Numbered from the stretch's first letter, positions 1-8,797 are shown. The stretch: DNA of 64,000 nucleotides from Chitinophagaceae bacterium (GCA_947474435.1 CANJII010000019.1:1-64000), one strand, 5' to 3'. Notes: generated from the sequence alone by a model not told the origin. Program-made: numbers and translations.

Positions 1-310
1 CGAAAATGAACTGTTACAGTATGCGATTCAGCAATTGAAAACCATTGATGGAATCAGAATTATAGGTGAAGCAAAACATCATGCAAGTGCAGTTTCATTT
101 CTTCTAGGCAACATTCATCCTTATGATGTCGGCGTGATACTCGATAAAATCGGAATCGCAGTTCGCACAGGTCACCACTGCAATCAACCATTGATGAAGC
201 GATTTAACATTCCCGGAACTGTTCGTGCATCGTTTGCCGTTTACAATACGATGGAAGAAGTTGACAAACTAATAGCAGGAGTGAAGCAGGCAAAAAAAAT
301 GTTAAGCTAA
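1..310 (+). CDS. sufS: SufS-type cysteine desulfurase, C-terminal part (truncated by window edge)
   Basis: Pyridoxal-phosphate enzyme that takes sulfur from L-cysteine as an enzyme persulfide for Fe-S cluster assembly. The frame is already open at the left edge (from base 2, residues ENELLQY...), so most of the protein, including the PLP-binding lysine, lies outside the window. The visible part contains RTGHHCNQP, whose cysteine (codon 179-181) matches the persulfide-forming residue of SufS enzymes, followed by RASFAVYNT, typical of the C-terminal domain. The stop codon directly abuts the sufE start, so the two partners are probably co-translated. The family is clear; SufS rather than CsdA rests on the sufE/sufT context. 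Confidence 0.93.
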   Translation, partial: ENELLQYAIQQLKTIDGIRIIGEAKHHASAVSFLLGNIHPYDVGVILDKIGIAVRTGHHCNQPLMKRFNIPGTVRASFAVYNTMEEVDKLIAGVKQAKKMLS

Positions 311-745
311 ATGAATCAGGTAAAATCTATATCTGAAGTTGAAGAACAAATCATTGAAGAATTTGAATTGTTCGATGATTGGATGGATAAGTACCAGCAC
401 CTGATTGACATGGGAAAATCATTGCCGCTCATTGAGTCGCAATTCAAGAATGATGATTACATCGTGAAAGGTTGTCAGAGTCAGGTATGGTTGAAGGGAG
501 ATTATGCGGATGGAAAAATTCATTTCACCTGCGACAGCGATGCGATTATTACAAAAGGAATGATAGCAGTTTTGCTTCGCGTATTGAACGACAGAACCCC
601 TGAAGAAATCATCAGCGCGAAACTGGAATTCATTGACAAAATAAATCTGAAAGAACACCTGACACCTACACGCGCAAATGGATTAGTGAGCATGCTGAGT
701 AAAATAAAAACTTACGCGCTTGCATTTTCAGGAAACAAAATCTGA
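311..745 (+). CDS. sufE: SufE-family sulfur acceptor protein
   Basis: SufE accepts the persulfide sulfur from SufS and raises its activity, passing sulfur to the cluster scaffold in the cytoplasm. The 144-aa length fits the family. Cys55 lies in the motif VKGCQSQVW, which matches the conserved acceptor-cysteine loop, and the C-terminal half (EEIISAKLEFIDKINLKEHLTPTRANG) fits the family core. The ATG follows the sufS stop codon with no gap, and the TGA is in turn followed at once by the start of sufT. The three genes therefore form a tightly packed operon. Start choice is secure because no earlier start exists outside sufS. Confidence 0.94.
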   Translation: MNQVKSISEVEEQIIEEFELFDDWMDKYQHLIDMGKSLPLIESQFKNDDYIVKGCQSQVWLKGDYADGKIHFTCDSDAIITKGMIAVLLRVLNDRTPEEIISAKLEFIDKINLKEHLTPTRANGLVSMLSKIKTYALAFSGNKI

Positions 746-748
746 GTG

Positions 749-1099
749 ATGACTGAAGAAAAAAACACCGAACCAACTGTTACACCCACAGCTTTCTCTG
801 AGATAAAAAGAGAAGAAGTTATTGCAGCCATTAAAACCTGCTACGACCCGGAGATACCTGTTGATGTGTGGGAACTCGGATTGATTTATGAACTAACCGT
901 TGTGATGAACAATGTGCATGTACGCATGACGCTCACTTCACCGAGTTGCCCCGCTGCCGGAACATTGCCAGGTGATGTAGAAACCAAAATCAAAAATATA
1001 CCAGGAGTAAAAGATGTAACAGTCGAATTGGTTTGGGACCCACCTTATCAAACAAGCATGATGAGTGAAGAAGCGAAATTGGAATTGGGGTTTATGTAG
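749..1099 (+). CDS. sufT: SufT-like MIP18/DUF59 Fe-S assembly protein
   Basis: Small MIP18-family (DUF59) protein; in suf operons this family helps mature or carry Fe-S clusters in the cytoplasm. The protein is 116 aa from the ATG at 749. A GTG at 746 abuts the sufE stop and would add one residue. Residues around 30-50 give the family signature (CYDPEIPVDVWELGLIY), followed by MTLTSPSCPAAGTLP with the conserved cysteine, and the C-terminal VELVWDPPY block. The N-terminal 22 residues are low complexity and Thr/Pro/Glu rich, probably disordered. It is the last gene of the suf unit seen here; the next gene converges on it 18 bases away. The biochemical role is inferred from the family and context. 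Confidence 0.88.
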   Translation: MTEEKNTEPTVTPTAFSEIKREEVIAAIKTCYDPEIPVDVWELGLIYELTVVMNNVHVRMTLTSPSCPAAGTLPGDVETKIKNIPGVKDVTVELVWDPPYQTSMMSEEAKLELGFM

Positions 1100-1117
1100 A
1101 ATCTTAATATTGAATTT

Positions 1118-2770
1118 TTAAAATTTATAAATTGTATAATCTTCATTTTTAATAAACGGTTTTTTATAAACAGTTTTATCCAATCGATTCCAGATAATTA
1201 CATAATCATTTTTTGAAGTCAATGTATCAACACTAAGTAAATTCTTTGGAATATAAGTATAGTGGTAATTCTTTTTTTGGACTGCATTATTAAATAAAAA
1301 ATAAAGATAGAAATCACCATCGTCTATTAAGAATTTCTGTCCATGCGAAATGCTTTTGTAATCCTTTTCGAATTGAATGGAATAAATAAAATAGCCGGAG
1401 TTTTTATTCATAAAATAATAGAAATTAAACAGAAATAAAATTTGTAATGCTACACATGTTTTCAGAATGGTTGAATTTGCTGACTTAAAAAAAATAAATT
1501 TATCTGCTACTACTGCAAAGCAATAAGCCATGATAAATGCCAAATAAATAAATGTTCTTTCAACAGGAATTATGGATTGAATCAGAAAACAAATACATGG
1601 AATAGCAAAAAACGACAATAGAGTCAATACCTGATTAAATTCCTTTGTCCTGATAAAAATGAATAAAGCAAGTGTGATGAAAACTAATACAATAACCTCG
1701 TTCATACCGGCGATATTATAAAGTAATTTCATAATAAATCCCGGCAATTGATTTATAACTTCCTTTCTTCCGATGGATTTAATAATTGTGTTGTTAAATA
1801 GCGCATCTGACCCATTAATAATGATAATCGGCAGATATAAAACAAAAACCGAAACTAAGATTGTCACACCTGATTTCAACTGACTAACAATTGCTTTAGG
1901 TTTAAAAAGTAAAATCAAAAAATTAATCGTTAAAAACTGATAGAGAAAAGAAGGCATAACATAAAATCCGGCAATAGCAGCTATTGAAAAATATACCCAG
2001 TGAATTTTCTTGTTCTGGAGAATAATTTTAATAGCAGCATACGACATTAATATAAAACACAAATTCATGAGGCTATAACCTCTTGCTAAAAATGCATACA
2101 ACAAACAATAATAGAGTACTGCAACTAATGAAATAAAAATCAATGCGATTTTTTTACTTGAATATTCGCGGGCAAGATTGTAAGCAAAAAACAAGGTAAG
2201 CAAATTGAAAACTATTGAAGGAATGCGGATGAGTATTAAATCATTGACCCACGGAATAAATAACATGAAGTAATTGCTCAGAGTATTTAATATATGATTA
2301 TTATATGGGTTGGAATAATAACCAATAACCGCAAAAAACCCTTTGGATGAAAAATACAGATAATTATATGCCTCATCAACAGTTACAGGAAAGGTTATGC
2401 ATAAATATACTGAAAAGGCAAAAGGAATAATCAGGATAAAATATATTTTATCATCTCGTATTATTTTCAATCTGAATTTTAATGAAATGGTAATATGAGA
2501 ATATAATTCTGTTAACAAATTCCAAAGAGAATTTCTGAAATAAAACAAAAGCAGGTTGCAGAAAATCAGTCCGATAAATAAAATTCCGATAAATGAAATT
2601 TTAGTTTCTGTAATAAGTTTTTTAATATCTTTTTCCTGAACCGGATTATTTAAAAAAGACAAAACAAAATTCATGAATTGATCATATCCCCAATTGAAAT
2701 AAAGAAACAGAACAGCAATGATCAATAAAGAAGGAAGAAAAAATAAAAATTTTAGAATATAATTTCTCAT
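1118..2770 (-). CDS. Polytopic GT-C-like glycosyltransferase (putative)
   Basis: A 550-aa integral membrane protein with about 11-12 predicted hydrophobic segments. After the second hydrophobic block it has FPVTVDEAYNYLYF, an acidic DE pair in the first large outer loop. This is the typical location of the catalytic acidic motif in GT-C enzymes of the ArnT/PMT/GT39 type, which move sugars from polyprenyl-phosphate donors to targets outside the membrane. A hydrophilic C-terminal tail of roughly 90 residues follows the last helix. Substrate is unknown. It diverges from the acyltransferase gene at 2961, and together they suggest modification of surface glycans. Identification is by topology and one motif only, so the specific family is uncertain. 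Confidence 0.6.
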   Translation of the reverse strand: MRNYILKFLFFLPSLLIIAVLFLYFNWGYDQFMNFVLSFLNNPVQEKDIKKLITETKISFIGILFIGLIFCNLLLFYFRNSLWNLLTELYSHITISLKFRLKIIRDDKIYFILIIPFAFSVYLCITFPVTVDEAYNYLYFSSKGFFAVIGYYSNPYNNHILNTLSNYFMLFIPWVNDLILIRIPSIVFNLLTLFFAYNLAREYSSKKIALIFISLVAVLYYCLLYAFLARGYSLMNLCFILMSYAAIKIILQNKKIHWVYFSIAAIAGFYVMPSFLYQFLTINFLILLFKPKAIVSQLKSGVTILVSVFVLYLPIIIINGSDALFNNTIIKSIGRKEVINQLPGFIMKLLYNIAGMNEVIVLVFITLALFIFIRTKEFNQVLTLLSFFAIPCICFLIQSIIPVERTFIYLAFIMAYCFAVVADKFIFFKSANSTILKTCVALQILFLFNFYYFMNKNSGYFIYSIQFEKDYKSISHGQKFLIDDGDFYLYFLFNNAVQKKNYHYTYIPKNLLSVDTLTSKNDYVIIWNRLDKTVYKKPFIKNEDYTIYKF

Positions 2771-2862
2771 TACCGGAATGTGTTTATTTTAGGCTGTGAA
2801 AATAGTTTAAGAAAACAAACAGATTGAATAATTATCTGCAGTATGTCTTTAAATCATTTTGA

Positions 2863-2870
2863 TATATTTG
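2863..2870 (+). promoter_or_regulatory. Candidate Bacteroidota -7 element (TATATTTG)
   Basis: Perfect match to the TAnnTTTG -7 consensus, about 90 bases before the acyltransferase ATG at 2961. No TTG was seen at the expected -33 spacing, so this is a weak candidate. Confidence 0.25.
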
Positions 2871-2960
2871 TTTAAATTTTTAATTCAACAGAATTAATAT
2901 TCATGTGCATTCATGAAAAGGATATAACAAAAAGAAAAGAATGCGACTAAAGATTTGTAC

Positions 2961-4088
2961 ATGTTTTCATTGATAAAAAGAGCGTTTAAATTTAATTTTG
3001 ACAGTAGCAATAGAGTAATTGGTCTTGATATTTACAGAAGTGCTGCTATACTTTTTGTATTATTTGCTCATTTTTTACAGGTATTCCCCGGAGATTCACT
3101 GATAATAAATTTTATTTATAATTTTTCCGGATACATAGGTGTTGAATTGTTTTTTGTATTAAGCGGATTTCTTATTGGTGGAATTTTGGTTAACATAAAT
3201 GATCGGTCCGATCATTTTAATTTAATAGTGATTCAGAAATTCTGGATCAGAAGATGGTTCAGGACCTTGCCTGCCTATTACCTGATGATTTTAATCAATA
3301 CAATTCTTTTCTTTTTTGCGAATAATCAGTTCATTTTCGGAGGCATAAATGGATGGTCATATATATTATTCCTTCAGAATTTTTCAAATCAAAAACAAAG
3401 TTTTTTTTCGGAGTCTTGGAGTTTATGCATTGAAGAATGGTTTTATTTACTCATTCCGCTTTTCATTTTCTTTTTCAATTTTTTAAAGAAAAATAAAATG
3501 CAGAAATTTATTATAGCGGTCGTGTTTTTCTATTTATTGATTATGATTTTAAAATTATTGGTTGTTTATAATTTTGAACTCTCGTGGGGTGAAGTAAGAC
3601 GGCTTACACCGGTCAGGTTAAGTAGTATTCTTTATGGAGTAATTGCCGCTTACATGAATTTTTATTATAGAGAAAGTTGGGTCAGTAAAAAAAATATTTT
3701 TTTGGCATGTGGCATTCTGTTTAGTGCTGTAAGTACTTATTTTTTTATCACACAGGTTAATTATGGAATTCCGAATAAGGAGGGTTATCTCATTAAAGTT
3801 TTTTTATTTGATGGATTCAGTATCTCCTTTGCATTTTTGCTTCCGTTTTTCAGTCAAATGAAAAAATTAAAAAGTACCTGGATGGTAACCATATTTGTTT
3901 TTATCAGCACGATCTCTTATTCAATGTATTTAATTCATGTTCCTGTTTTGAAATTGCTTTCCGTTTTTCATCTTCCCTCAGCAATTTATTATATTTTTTG
4001 TTGGGTAATTTCAATCGCATTGTCTGCGGTTATATATAATTTATATGAACATCCGTTTACAGATTTAAGGGATAAGTTTTCAAAATGA
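2961..4088 (+). CDS. Acyltransferase 3 family membrane protein (OafA/YrhL-like)
   Basis: Member of the acyltransferase 3 family, inner-membrane enzymes that typically O-acetylate or otherwise acylate lipopolysaccharide, exopolysaccharide or peptidoglycan sugars. The 375-aa protein has about ten hydrophobic helices. The N-terminal motif GLDIYRSAAILFVLFAHF contains the His seen in the family's first helix; ELFFVLSGFLIGG and SWSLCIEEWFYLLIP are further family signatures, and the C-terminus has SYSMYLIHVPVL. The start is set at the ATG 2961; an in-frame TTG at 2955 adds only two residues. It is divergent from the GT-C-like gene at 1118-2770, which supports a role in surface-glycan decoration. The actual acyl acceptor cannot be told from the sequence. 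Confidence 0.85.
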   Translation: MFSLIKRAFKFNFDSSNRVIGLDIYRSAAILFVLFAHFLQVFPGDSLIINFIYNFSGYIGVELFFVLSGFLIGGILVNINDRSDHFNLIVIQKFWIRRWFRTLPAYYLMILINTILFFFANNQFIFGGINGWSYILFLQNFSNQKQSFFSESWSLCIEEWFYLLIPLFIFFFNFLKKNKMQKFIIAVVFFYLLIMILKLLVVYNFELSWGEVRRLTPVRLSSILYGVIAAYMNFYYRESWVSKKNIFLACGILFSAVSTYFFITQVNYGIPNKEGYLIKVFLFDGFSISFAFLLPFFSQMKKLKSTWMVTIFVFISTISYSMYLIHVPVLKLLSVFHLPSAIYYIFCWVISIALSAVIYNLYEHPFTDLRDKFSK

Positions 4089-4278
4089 AATAATCAATTA
4101 ATCGACTTGCAGTATTTTACGAAATGTAAAATGAGGTCATTAACAGCAGTAATATTGAATGTGTGCTAAAGATTTTATTTTGCACATTTGCATCCCTGAA
4201 AATTTCATTAAAATACCCTAAACAAACTGAGGAAATACTTTTACTTCCTGATTGTTGTGGGTAAAAATTAATTTTAGA

Positions 4279-5427
4279 ATGAGAGTTTATTTCGATAACG
4301 CTGCCACCACACCACTTGCTCCTGAAGTGATAGAAGCCATGCTTCCGTTTATGCAAACGCATTTCGGAAATCCGAGTGCCATTCATTCTTTCGGAAGAGA
4401 AACACGCTCGGCAATTGAGAAAGCGCGCAAGACCATTGCGAAACATTTAAACTGTTCGCCCGGTGAGATATTTTTCACCTCAGGCGGAACAGAGAGCAGC
4501 AACTTCGCCATACGGAAAGGAGTGGAAGCATCGGGTGCAAAACATATTATCACATCACCCATCGAACATCATTGTGTGTTACACACTGTGGAAGAATTAG
4601 AGAAGAGCGGAAAAATAAAAGCGCACTTTGTAAAAGTAGATTCGAAAGGAAGATTCGATCTGACTCATCTCGAAGAAATGTTAAAGACGCTTGAAGCGCC
4701 CGTGTTTGTATCGCTCATGCACGCGAACAACGAAATAGGAACCATGATGGATATTGATGCAGTGGCTGAATTGTGCAATCGTTACAATGCAGTGATGCAC
4801 TCCGATACAGTTCAGAGCATGTGTCATTATCGTTTCGATTTACAGAAAACAAAAGTGAGTATGCTACAAGGCAGTGGTCATAAATTTCATGGACCGAAAG
4901 GCGCCGGATTTATTTACATCAGTAGCAGAATAAAACTGCACCCGTTGCTTTACGGAGGAAGTCAGGAAAGAAACATGAGAGCCGGAACTGAAAATGTTTA
5001 TGGCATCATTGGGTTGGCAAAAGCAATGGATCTTGCTTACGAACATTTCGACGAAAACAAAAACAAGATTGAAGCGCTAAGAAAATATTTCATCGAGCAA
5101 TTGAAAGAAAATTCCTCAGGTGTAACTTTCAATGGCGATTATGACGGTAATTATTTATTCACTGTATTAAATGTTGCTTTCCCGTACACTGATAAATCTG
5201 AATTGCTTTTGTTCAACTTGGATGTAGCAGGCATTGCAGCCAGCAGCGGAAGCGCCTGCAGCAGCGGAAGCGATGTGGGTTCGCATGTACTGAATGCAAT
5301 AGGAGTAGGAACTGATAAAGTCTGTATTCGTTTTTCTTTTTCTGATTATAATACTATAGATGAAGTAGATTATGCAATAAGCAAATTGAAGGAACTCATG
5401 CCTCAAACGGTTTCAGTTCAATCATAA
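4279..5427 (+). CDS. NifS/IscS-type cysteine desulfurase
   Basis: Class V aminotransferase-fold PLP enzyme, 382 aa, of the IscS/NifS group. The start is the ATG at 4279 (MRVYFDNAATTPLAP, the standard N-terminus); an upstream TTG would add nine unlikely residues. Visible motifs: FTSGGTESSNFAIR for cofactor phosphate contacts, HHCVLHTVEEL, GSGHKFHGPKGAGF with the PLP-linked lysine, and the active-site loop SGSACSSGSDVGSHVL with the persulfide cysteine. It is a different type from the SufS at the left edge, so the genome has at least two desulfurases. No iscU or other cluster gene is adjacent, so it may serve tRNA thiolation or a general sulfur supply. Family very firm, precise job inferred. Confidence 0.92.
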   Translation: MRVYFDNAATTPLAPEVIEAMLPFMQTHFGNPSAIHSFGRETRSAIEKARKTIAKHLNCSPGEIFFTSGGTESSNFAIRKGVEASGAKHIITSPIEHHCVLHTVEELEKSGKIKAHFVKVDSKGRFDLTHLEEMLKTLEAPVFVSLMHANNEIGTMMDIDAVAELCNRYNAVMHSDTVQSMCHYRFDLQKTKVSMLQGSGHKFHGPKGAGFIYISSRIKLHPLLYGGSQERNMRAGTENVYGIIGLAKAMDLAYEHFDENKNKIEALRKYFIEQLKENSSGVTFNGDYDGNYLFTVLNVAFPYTDKSELLLFNLDVAGIAASSGSACSSGSDVGSHVLNAIGVGTDKVCIRFSFSDYNTIDEVDYAISKLKELMPQTVSVQS

Positions 5428-5460
5428 TTAAAAAAACAATTATCGAAATATTTTAGAAAA

Positions 5461-7326
5461 TTACTTACACCAGTAATCAATTTTTGTTTGTGCTTCTTTT
5501 ACACCCATTTTTGCTGCAGTATGTAAGTCTTCGCAACCATCATCGGTATTTCCATTAAGACAATAGGATTGTCCCCTGTAAAAATAGCCACCGGCATCGT
5601 TTGGATTCAGTTTTACATAATTTTCAAAATCAAGAAGAGCTTCCTTGAATTGATTTTGATTACCTAACAATACACCCCTTTGAAAATACGCATAAGCATA
5701 TTCCTTATTCAGTAAAATTGTTTTGCCAAAATCTTTTATTGCCGAATCAACCTGGTCGGTCCGCTGCTCAATCAGTGCCCGATAAAAATAAGCATCAGCA
5801 TTATTTGAATTTTTAAACACTGCGGTATTCACATACTTCATGGCGCTGTCGTATTTTTTGTTGTCAGAATAATAAAGCGCAATTAGATAATATCCTTTAG
5901 CATAGGTCGGGTCTTCTTTTATCATTGCACGACATTGTTCAAACATTTTCGGAAAATCTTTCAGCGTGTAATACGAATCACCCAGTTTGGTTCTGATTTC
6001 AGTTTTGTTTTTCACCACCTCAAGCGCACGATAAAACTTTTTAAATGCTTCGGGATAATTATTATTCCGTGCCAGTGATGAACCATAATTTTCCCATGCT
6101 AAACCTGAATTGGGATTGGTGGTGGTTGCATTATCATAAAACGATTTATAGTCGGCATAATTTTGCGTGTTGACAAAGGTGATGAACATTTGAATAGTGA
6201 TGAATGCATATAAATAATTGATAGAAAATTTATGTTGTACCAATGGTATAATCAGCGAATACGCTATTAACAACAAACCAATTCCCGGAAAAAACATCCG
6301 GTGATCGAGGTAATCATAAGCAAACCCGGTGAATGTGGGTTTATAAATGATAGAAGGAAAAACAGGTAAAATAAACAGAACCGCACCCAGCAAAATTATT
6401 TTAAGATTAACTTTTTTGCGTAGCAGGTAGGTTAATAGCGCCAGTAAAATAATAACCGAAACACCAAGCAGGGTCACCACCATACTATAGGCGGGCATCA
6501 CTGAAAAAAACAAAGGCACAAAAAATTTGAATACTTCTTCAGGCAGTACCGGCAGGTTATAAATAAAACCGCTCCAGGTAAAAATATTATTTGTATCGTA
6601 AATGGATTGTGACCGCATCCATAAATAAATTCCCGTGAACACTACTCCAACTGATAACAGTAAATAATTTTTTATTTTTTTTACTTCAAGATCCCACATT
6701 AAAAATGCCGTGATATAAATGACCGGAAGCAGAACCATGGCGCTTTCTTTCGAAAGCAGTGCGCAGAAATAAAACAGCGCTGATAAAAACAAATGAATGA
6801 TTTTATTTTTTTTCAACCATGCATAAAACGACAGCAGGCTCGCAATGGAAAAAGCAAACAGGTATAAATCGCCCCGGGCAGGTATCCAGCTTACAGTATG
6901 CGCAAATAAAAAATGAACCGAATAAACCAGCGACAGCAAAAAAGAAGTTCGCTCTTCCAGTCTGAAACCCAGCAGTAAAAAATACAGCAACTGAATGCCT
7001 AAGCAAAAAATCAATACATTGTGTATGTGGTATGCCGTTGCTTTGGTGCCCGTAAAAAAATAATCAACCGCATAGGTTAAAGTCTGCCACGGCCGGTAGA
7101 GCTCTATTTTTTTATTCATCATCCACGCGTCGGTAAAAAATATTTTCTGCAGATTAAAATGCTGAAGGGTGGTGGCGTTGCTGATCACTATGATATCATC
7201 GTCGTGATAAGTAAAATCGTAACTGAAGGTTTGTACATACAACAGAAACGGAAGAGCGAGCAGCAACAACTGATGACCGGGGTTTAACCGAAAAAGTTTT
7301 TCTGAAATTATGTTTTTCTTTTTCAT
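5461..7326 (-). CDS. TMTC-like membrane protein with C-terminal TPR repeats
   Basis: A 621-aa protein with two halves. Residues about 15-395 form roughly ten hydrophobic segments with an early acidic outer loop (TYHDDDIIVISN), resembling GT-C/TMTC-type glycosyltransferase membrane domains. Residues about 405-621 are five to six TPR units (for example NNADAYFYRALIEQRTDQ and KEYAYAYFQRGVLLGNQN), ending in a cysteine-containing tail, GCEDLHTAAKMG...YWCK. Many Bacteroidota carry such membrane-plus-TPR proteins with unproven function; protein O-glycosylation is one possibility. It converges on the cysteine desulfurase gene and stands alone on its strand. The C-terminal tail resembles that of the TPR protein at 32415-33239. 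The glycosyltransferase assignment is tentative, the TPR half is clear. Confidence 0.65.
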   Translation of the reverse strand: MKKKNIISEKLFRLNPGHQLLLLALPFLLYVQTFSYDFTYHDDDIIVISNATTLQHFNLQKIFFTDAWMMNKKIELYRPWQTLTYAVDYFFTGTKATAYHIHNVLIFCLGIQLLYFLLLGFRLEERTSFLLSLVYSVHFLFAHTVSWIPARGDLYLFAFSIASLLSFYAWLKKNKIIHLFLSALFYFCALLSKESAMVLLPVIYITAFLMWDLEVKKIKNYLLLSVGVVFTGIYLWMRSQSIYDTNNIFTWSGFIYNLPVLPEEVFKFFVPLFFSVMPAYSMVVTLLGVSVIILLALLTYLLRKKVNLKIILLGAVLFILPVFPSIIYKPTFTGFAYDYLDHRMFFPGIGLLLIAYSLIIPLVQHKFSINYLYAFITIQMFITFVNTQNYADYKSFYDNATTTNPNSGLAWENYGSSLARNNNYPEAFKKFYRALEVVKNKTEIRTKLGDSYYTLKDFPKMFEQCRAMIKEDPTYAKGYYLIALYYSDNKKYDSAMKYVNTAVFKNSNNADAYFYRALIEQRTDQVDSAIKDFGKTILLNKEYAYAYFQRGVLLGNQNQFKEALLDFENYVKLNPNDAGGYFYRGQSYCLNGNTDDGCEDLHTAAKMGVKEAQTKIDYWCK

Positions 7327-7668
7327 GCAGTGAAATATTCCGGCGAAATATAAAACAGAATTATTTCCTGCCTTGTCGCTGGAGTAAATTTTGTCAAACC
7401 ATTGTCATTATTGAGTTACAGAACAATAAACCGGAACGCGATCCGTTAATTTTGTAACAACAAGCGCATTTTCATGAACCCTGTTTTTCACCTGCTGCTT
7501 TTTTTTACAACTGAAATTATCACAAGGCCGAAGGGATGCATCTGTTCTGCATTGTTTCCGTTCTGGCAATACGATTTCAAACACCTGTCGCCCATTCAGC
7601 ACGATCATTCTCCGCCCGCACGGTTACGGTGGCGGCAGCGTGTACTGTAACTGCTGCGGTTGAGTTGG

Positions 7669-7691
7669 TGTTTCCGTCGGAAGCGGAAACA
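7669..7691. repeat. Hairpin, 8-bp stem TGTTTCCG/CGGAAACA
   Basis: Perfect 8-bp inverted repeat (7669-7676 with 7684-7691) around a 7-base loop. Same word pair as the longer hairpin at 7816-7838. Confidence 0.7.
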
Positions 7692-7815
7692 GTAACCACG
7701 GTTCCGGAAATGCTTCCGCGGTTTGCGGTAACAGTTACCGGAGTGTTGCGGCGGTTTCCGCATCATGGGTGGCTGTTCCCGGATGTTACGCGTTGCTTTG
7801 AGGCAGTCCGGTGAA

Positions 7816-7838
7816 TGTTTCCGGAAATACCGGAAACA
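7816..7838. repeat. Hairpin, 9-bp stem TGTTTCCGG/CCGGAAACA
   Basis: Perfect 9-bp inverted repeat (7816-7824 with 7830-7838) with loop AAATA. It is the strongest of several hairpins in the GC-rich region; no T-run follows, so it does not look like a terminator. Confidence 0.75.
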
Positions 7839-7845
7839 GAAACAT

Positions 7846-7908
7846 AACTTCCGGAACTGTTTCCGCAACTTCCGGAACGGTTCCCGCAACTTCCGGAACG
7901 GTTTCCGT
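7846..7908. repeat. Three tandem copies of a 21-bp unit
   Basis: Units 7846-7866, 7867-7887 and 7888-7908, each beginning AACTTCCGGAAC and differing at only two or three positions. Each unit contains the palindrome TTCCGGAA. The 21-bp length is a multiple of three, but the frames through it do not resemble a known protein. Confidence 0.8.
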
Positions 7909-8071
7909 TACTTACGGTAACAGCAACGGTTAGTCCGCAACAAACAGCAGTCACCACTGAATCAGTTGAATTTCCCGGCTGCCTTTCAGTCCCGCACACC
8001 CGATCCGCAACCTCATTCATCAGAAGCCGGTTGCCGGAGGGAAAATTTTTTTCACTTTAAATTTCTTAAAA

Positions 8072-8752
8072 ATGACACAGGATATAATCCCCCGCAAAGA
8101 CGGGGAGTTCAACGACATGCAGAACCTGCTCATGGCAGGCATTACTGCAAACGCGGTGTTGTGGGGCATACCTGCCGGCGAAATCACTACCGGCACTGCT
8201 TTGCAATTGCTGTGGATACCGGGGTACAGCGCAGTCATCGATCCCGCCACTAAAACCAAGGCTACAGTGAATACTAAAAATGCGATACGCAAAAAGTATG
8301 AATTGTGGATGCGTCCCTTTGTTCAGCGATACCTGATGCTGAACACCGCCCTGGACGATGGCGAACGGATTGCCATGGGCTTGCGTCCCCGCGAAACCGG
8401 GCGCTCTGTTATTCCGCCTCCCGAAACCACTGTTCAGTTAGATCTGGTGGCCGGGCATGGTAACACGGTAAAGGTAATTTTCCGTCAGGAAGCCGACGGC
8501 GATGGTAACACAAGGCGTGGCAAGCCCGATGGCGTTAACAATTGCGAGTTTGCTTACAAAGTGGATGCACCCGCACCTGTTTCGCCCGACGATTGTGTGG
8601 TTGGCAAAATTGCATCGCGCAGCCCCCTTGTCATCAGTTTTGAACCTGAGCAGGCCGGCAAGCGATTGTATGTTTTTGCCCGCTGGCTCAATGCCAAGGA
8701 CGAGGCAGGGCCCTGGACTCCTGTTCCGGCGTCCATCATTATTCCAGGTTAA
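8072..8752 (+). CDS. Uncharacterised 226-aa protein with C-terminal fibronectin-III-like domain
   Basis: Soluble protein without signal peptide or membrane segment. The N-terminus (IPRKDGEFNDMQNLL, residues 5-19) and the C-terminal half (about 115-226, with KPDGVNNCEFAYKVD and LYVFARWLNAKDEAGPWTPVPASIIIP) resemble, from memory, a family of roughly 200-aa proteins scattered through Bacteroidota and described only as fibronectin-type-III-like or hypothetical. The middle (about 75-110) is helical and basic. Codons are much GC-richer than in neighbouring genes, and the gene is preceded by the palindromic repeat region and followed by a good terminator, so it looks like an independently acquired cassette. 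The ATG at 8072 follows an AT-rich leader. Function is unknown; a structural or surface-binding role would be a guess. Confidence 0.75.
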   Translation: MTQDIIPRKDGEFNDMQNLLMAGITANAVLWGIPAGEITTGTALQLLWIPGYSAVIDPATKTKATVNTKNAIRKKYELWMRPFVQRYLMLNTALDDGERIAMGLRPRETGRSVIPPPETTVQLDLVAGHGNTVKVIFRQEADGDGNTRRGKPDGVNNCEFAYKVDAPAPVSPDDCVVGKIASRSPLVISFEPEQAGKRLYVFARWLNAKDEAGPWTPVPASIIIPG

Positions 8753-8797
8753 GGAATGCTGATGCCCGACCTAACAGCAGGATTACACTGCTGTTTA

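Larger units (their letters stand above)
7327..8071. other. GC-rich intergenic region with dense short palindromic repeats
   Basis: No convincing gene. The first 100 bases look like ordinary upstream DNA. From about 7540 the composition becomes GC-rich, and the words TTCCGG, GTTTCCG, CGGAAAC, GTTACCG and CGGTAAC recur in both orientations up to about 7960. Several sit in clear hairpins: 7669-7676 with 7684-7691, 7726-7732 with 7734-7740, and 7816-7824 with 7830-7838. A three-unit tandem repeat lies at 7846-7908. Open frames exist on both strands but are Arg/Pro/Ser-rich translations of the repeats without a family match. The last 30 bases turn AT-rich just before the gene at 8072. Confidence 0.7.

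Noticed and set aside
7846-7908. CRISPR-like array
   Set aside because: Units are contiguous with no spacers, and only three copies are present.
7408-8020. Several open frames on both strands in the GC-rich region (66-94 aa)
   Set aside because: They translate the palindromic repeats (Arg/Pro or Ser/Gly-rich), have no family match, and overlap one another on both strands.
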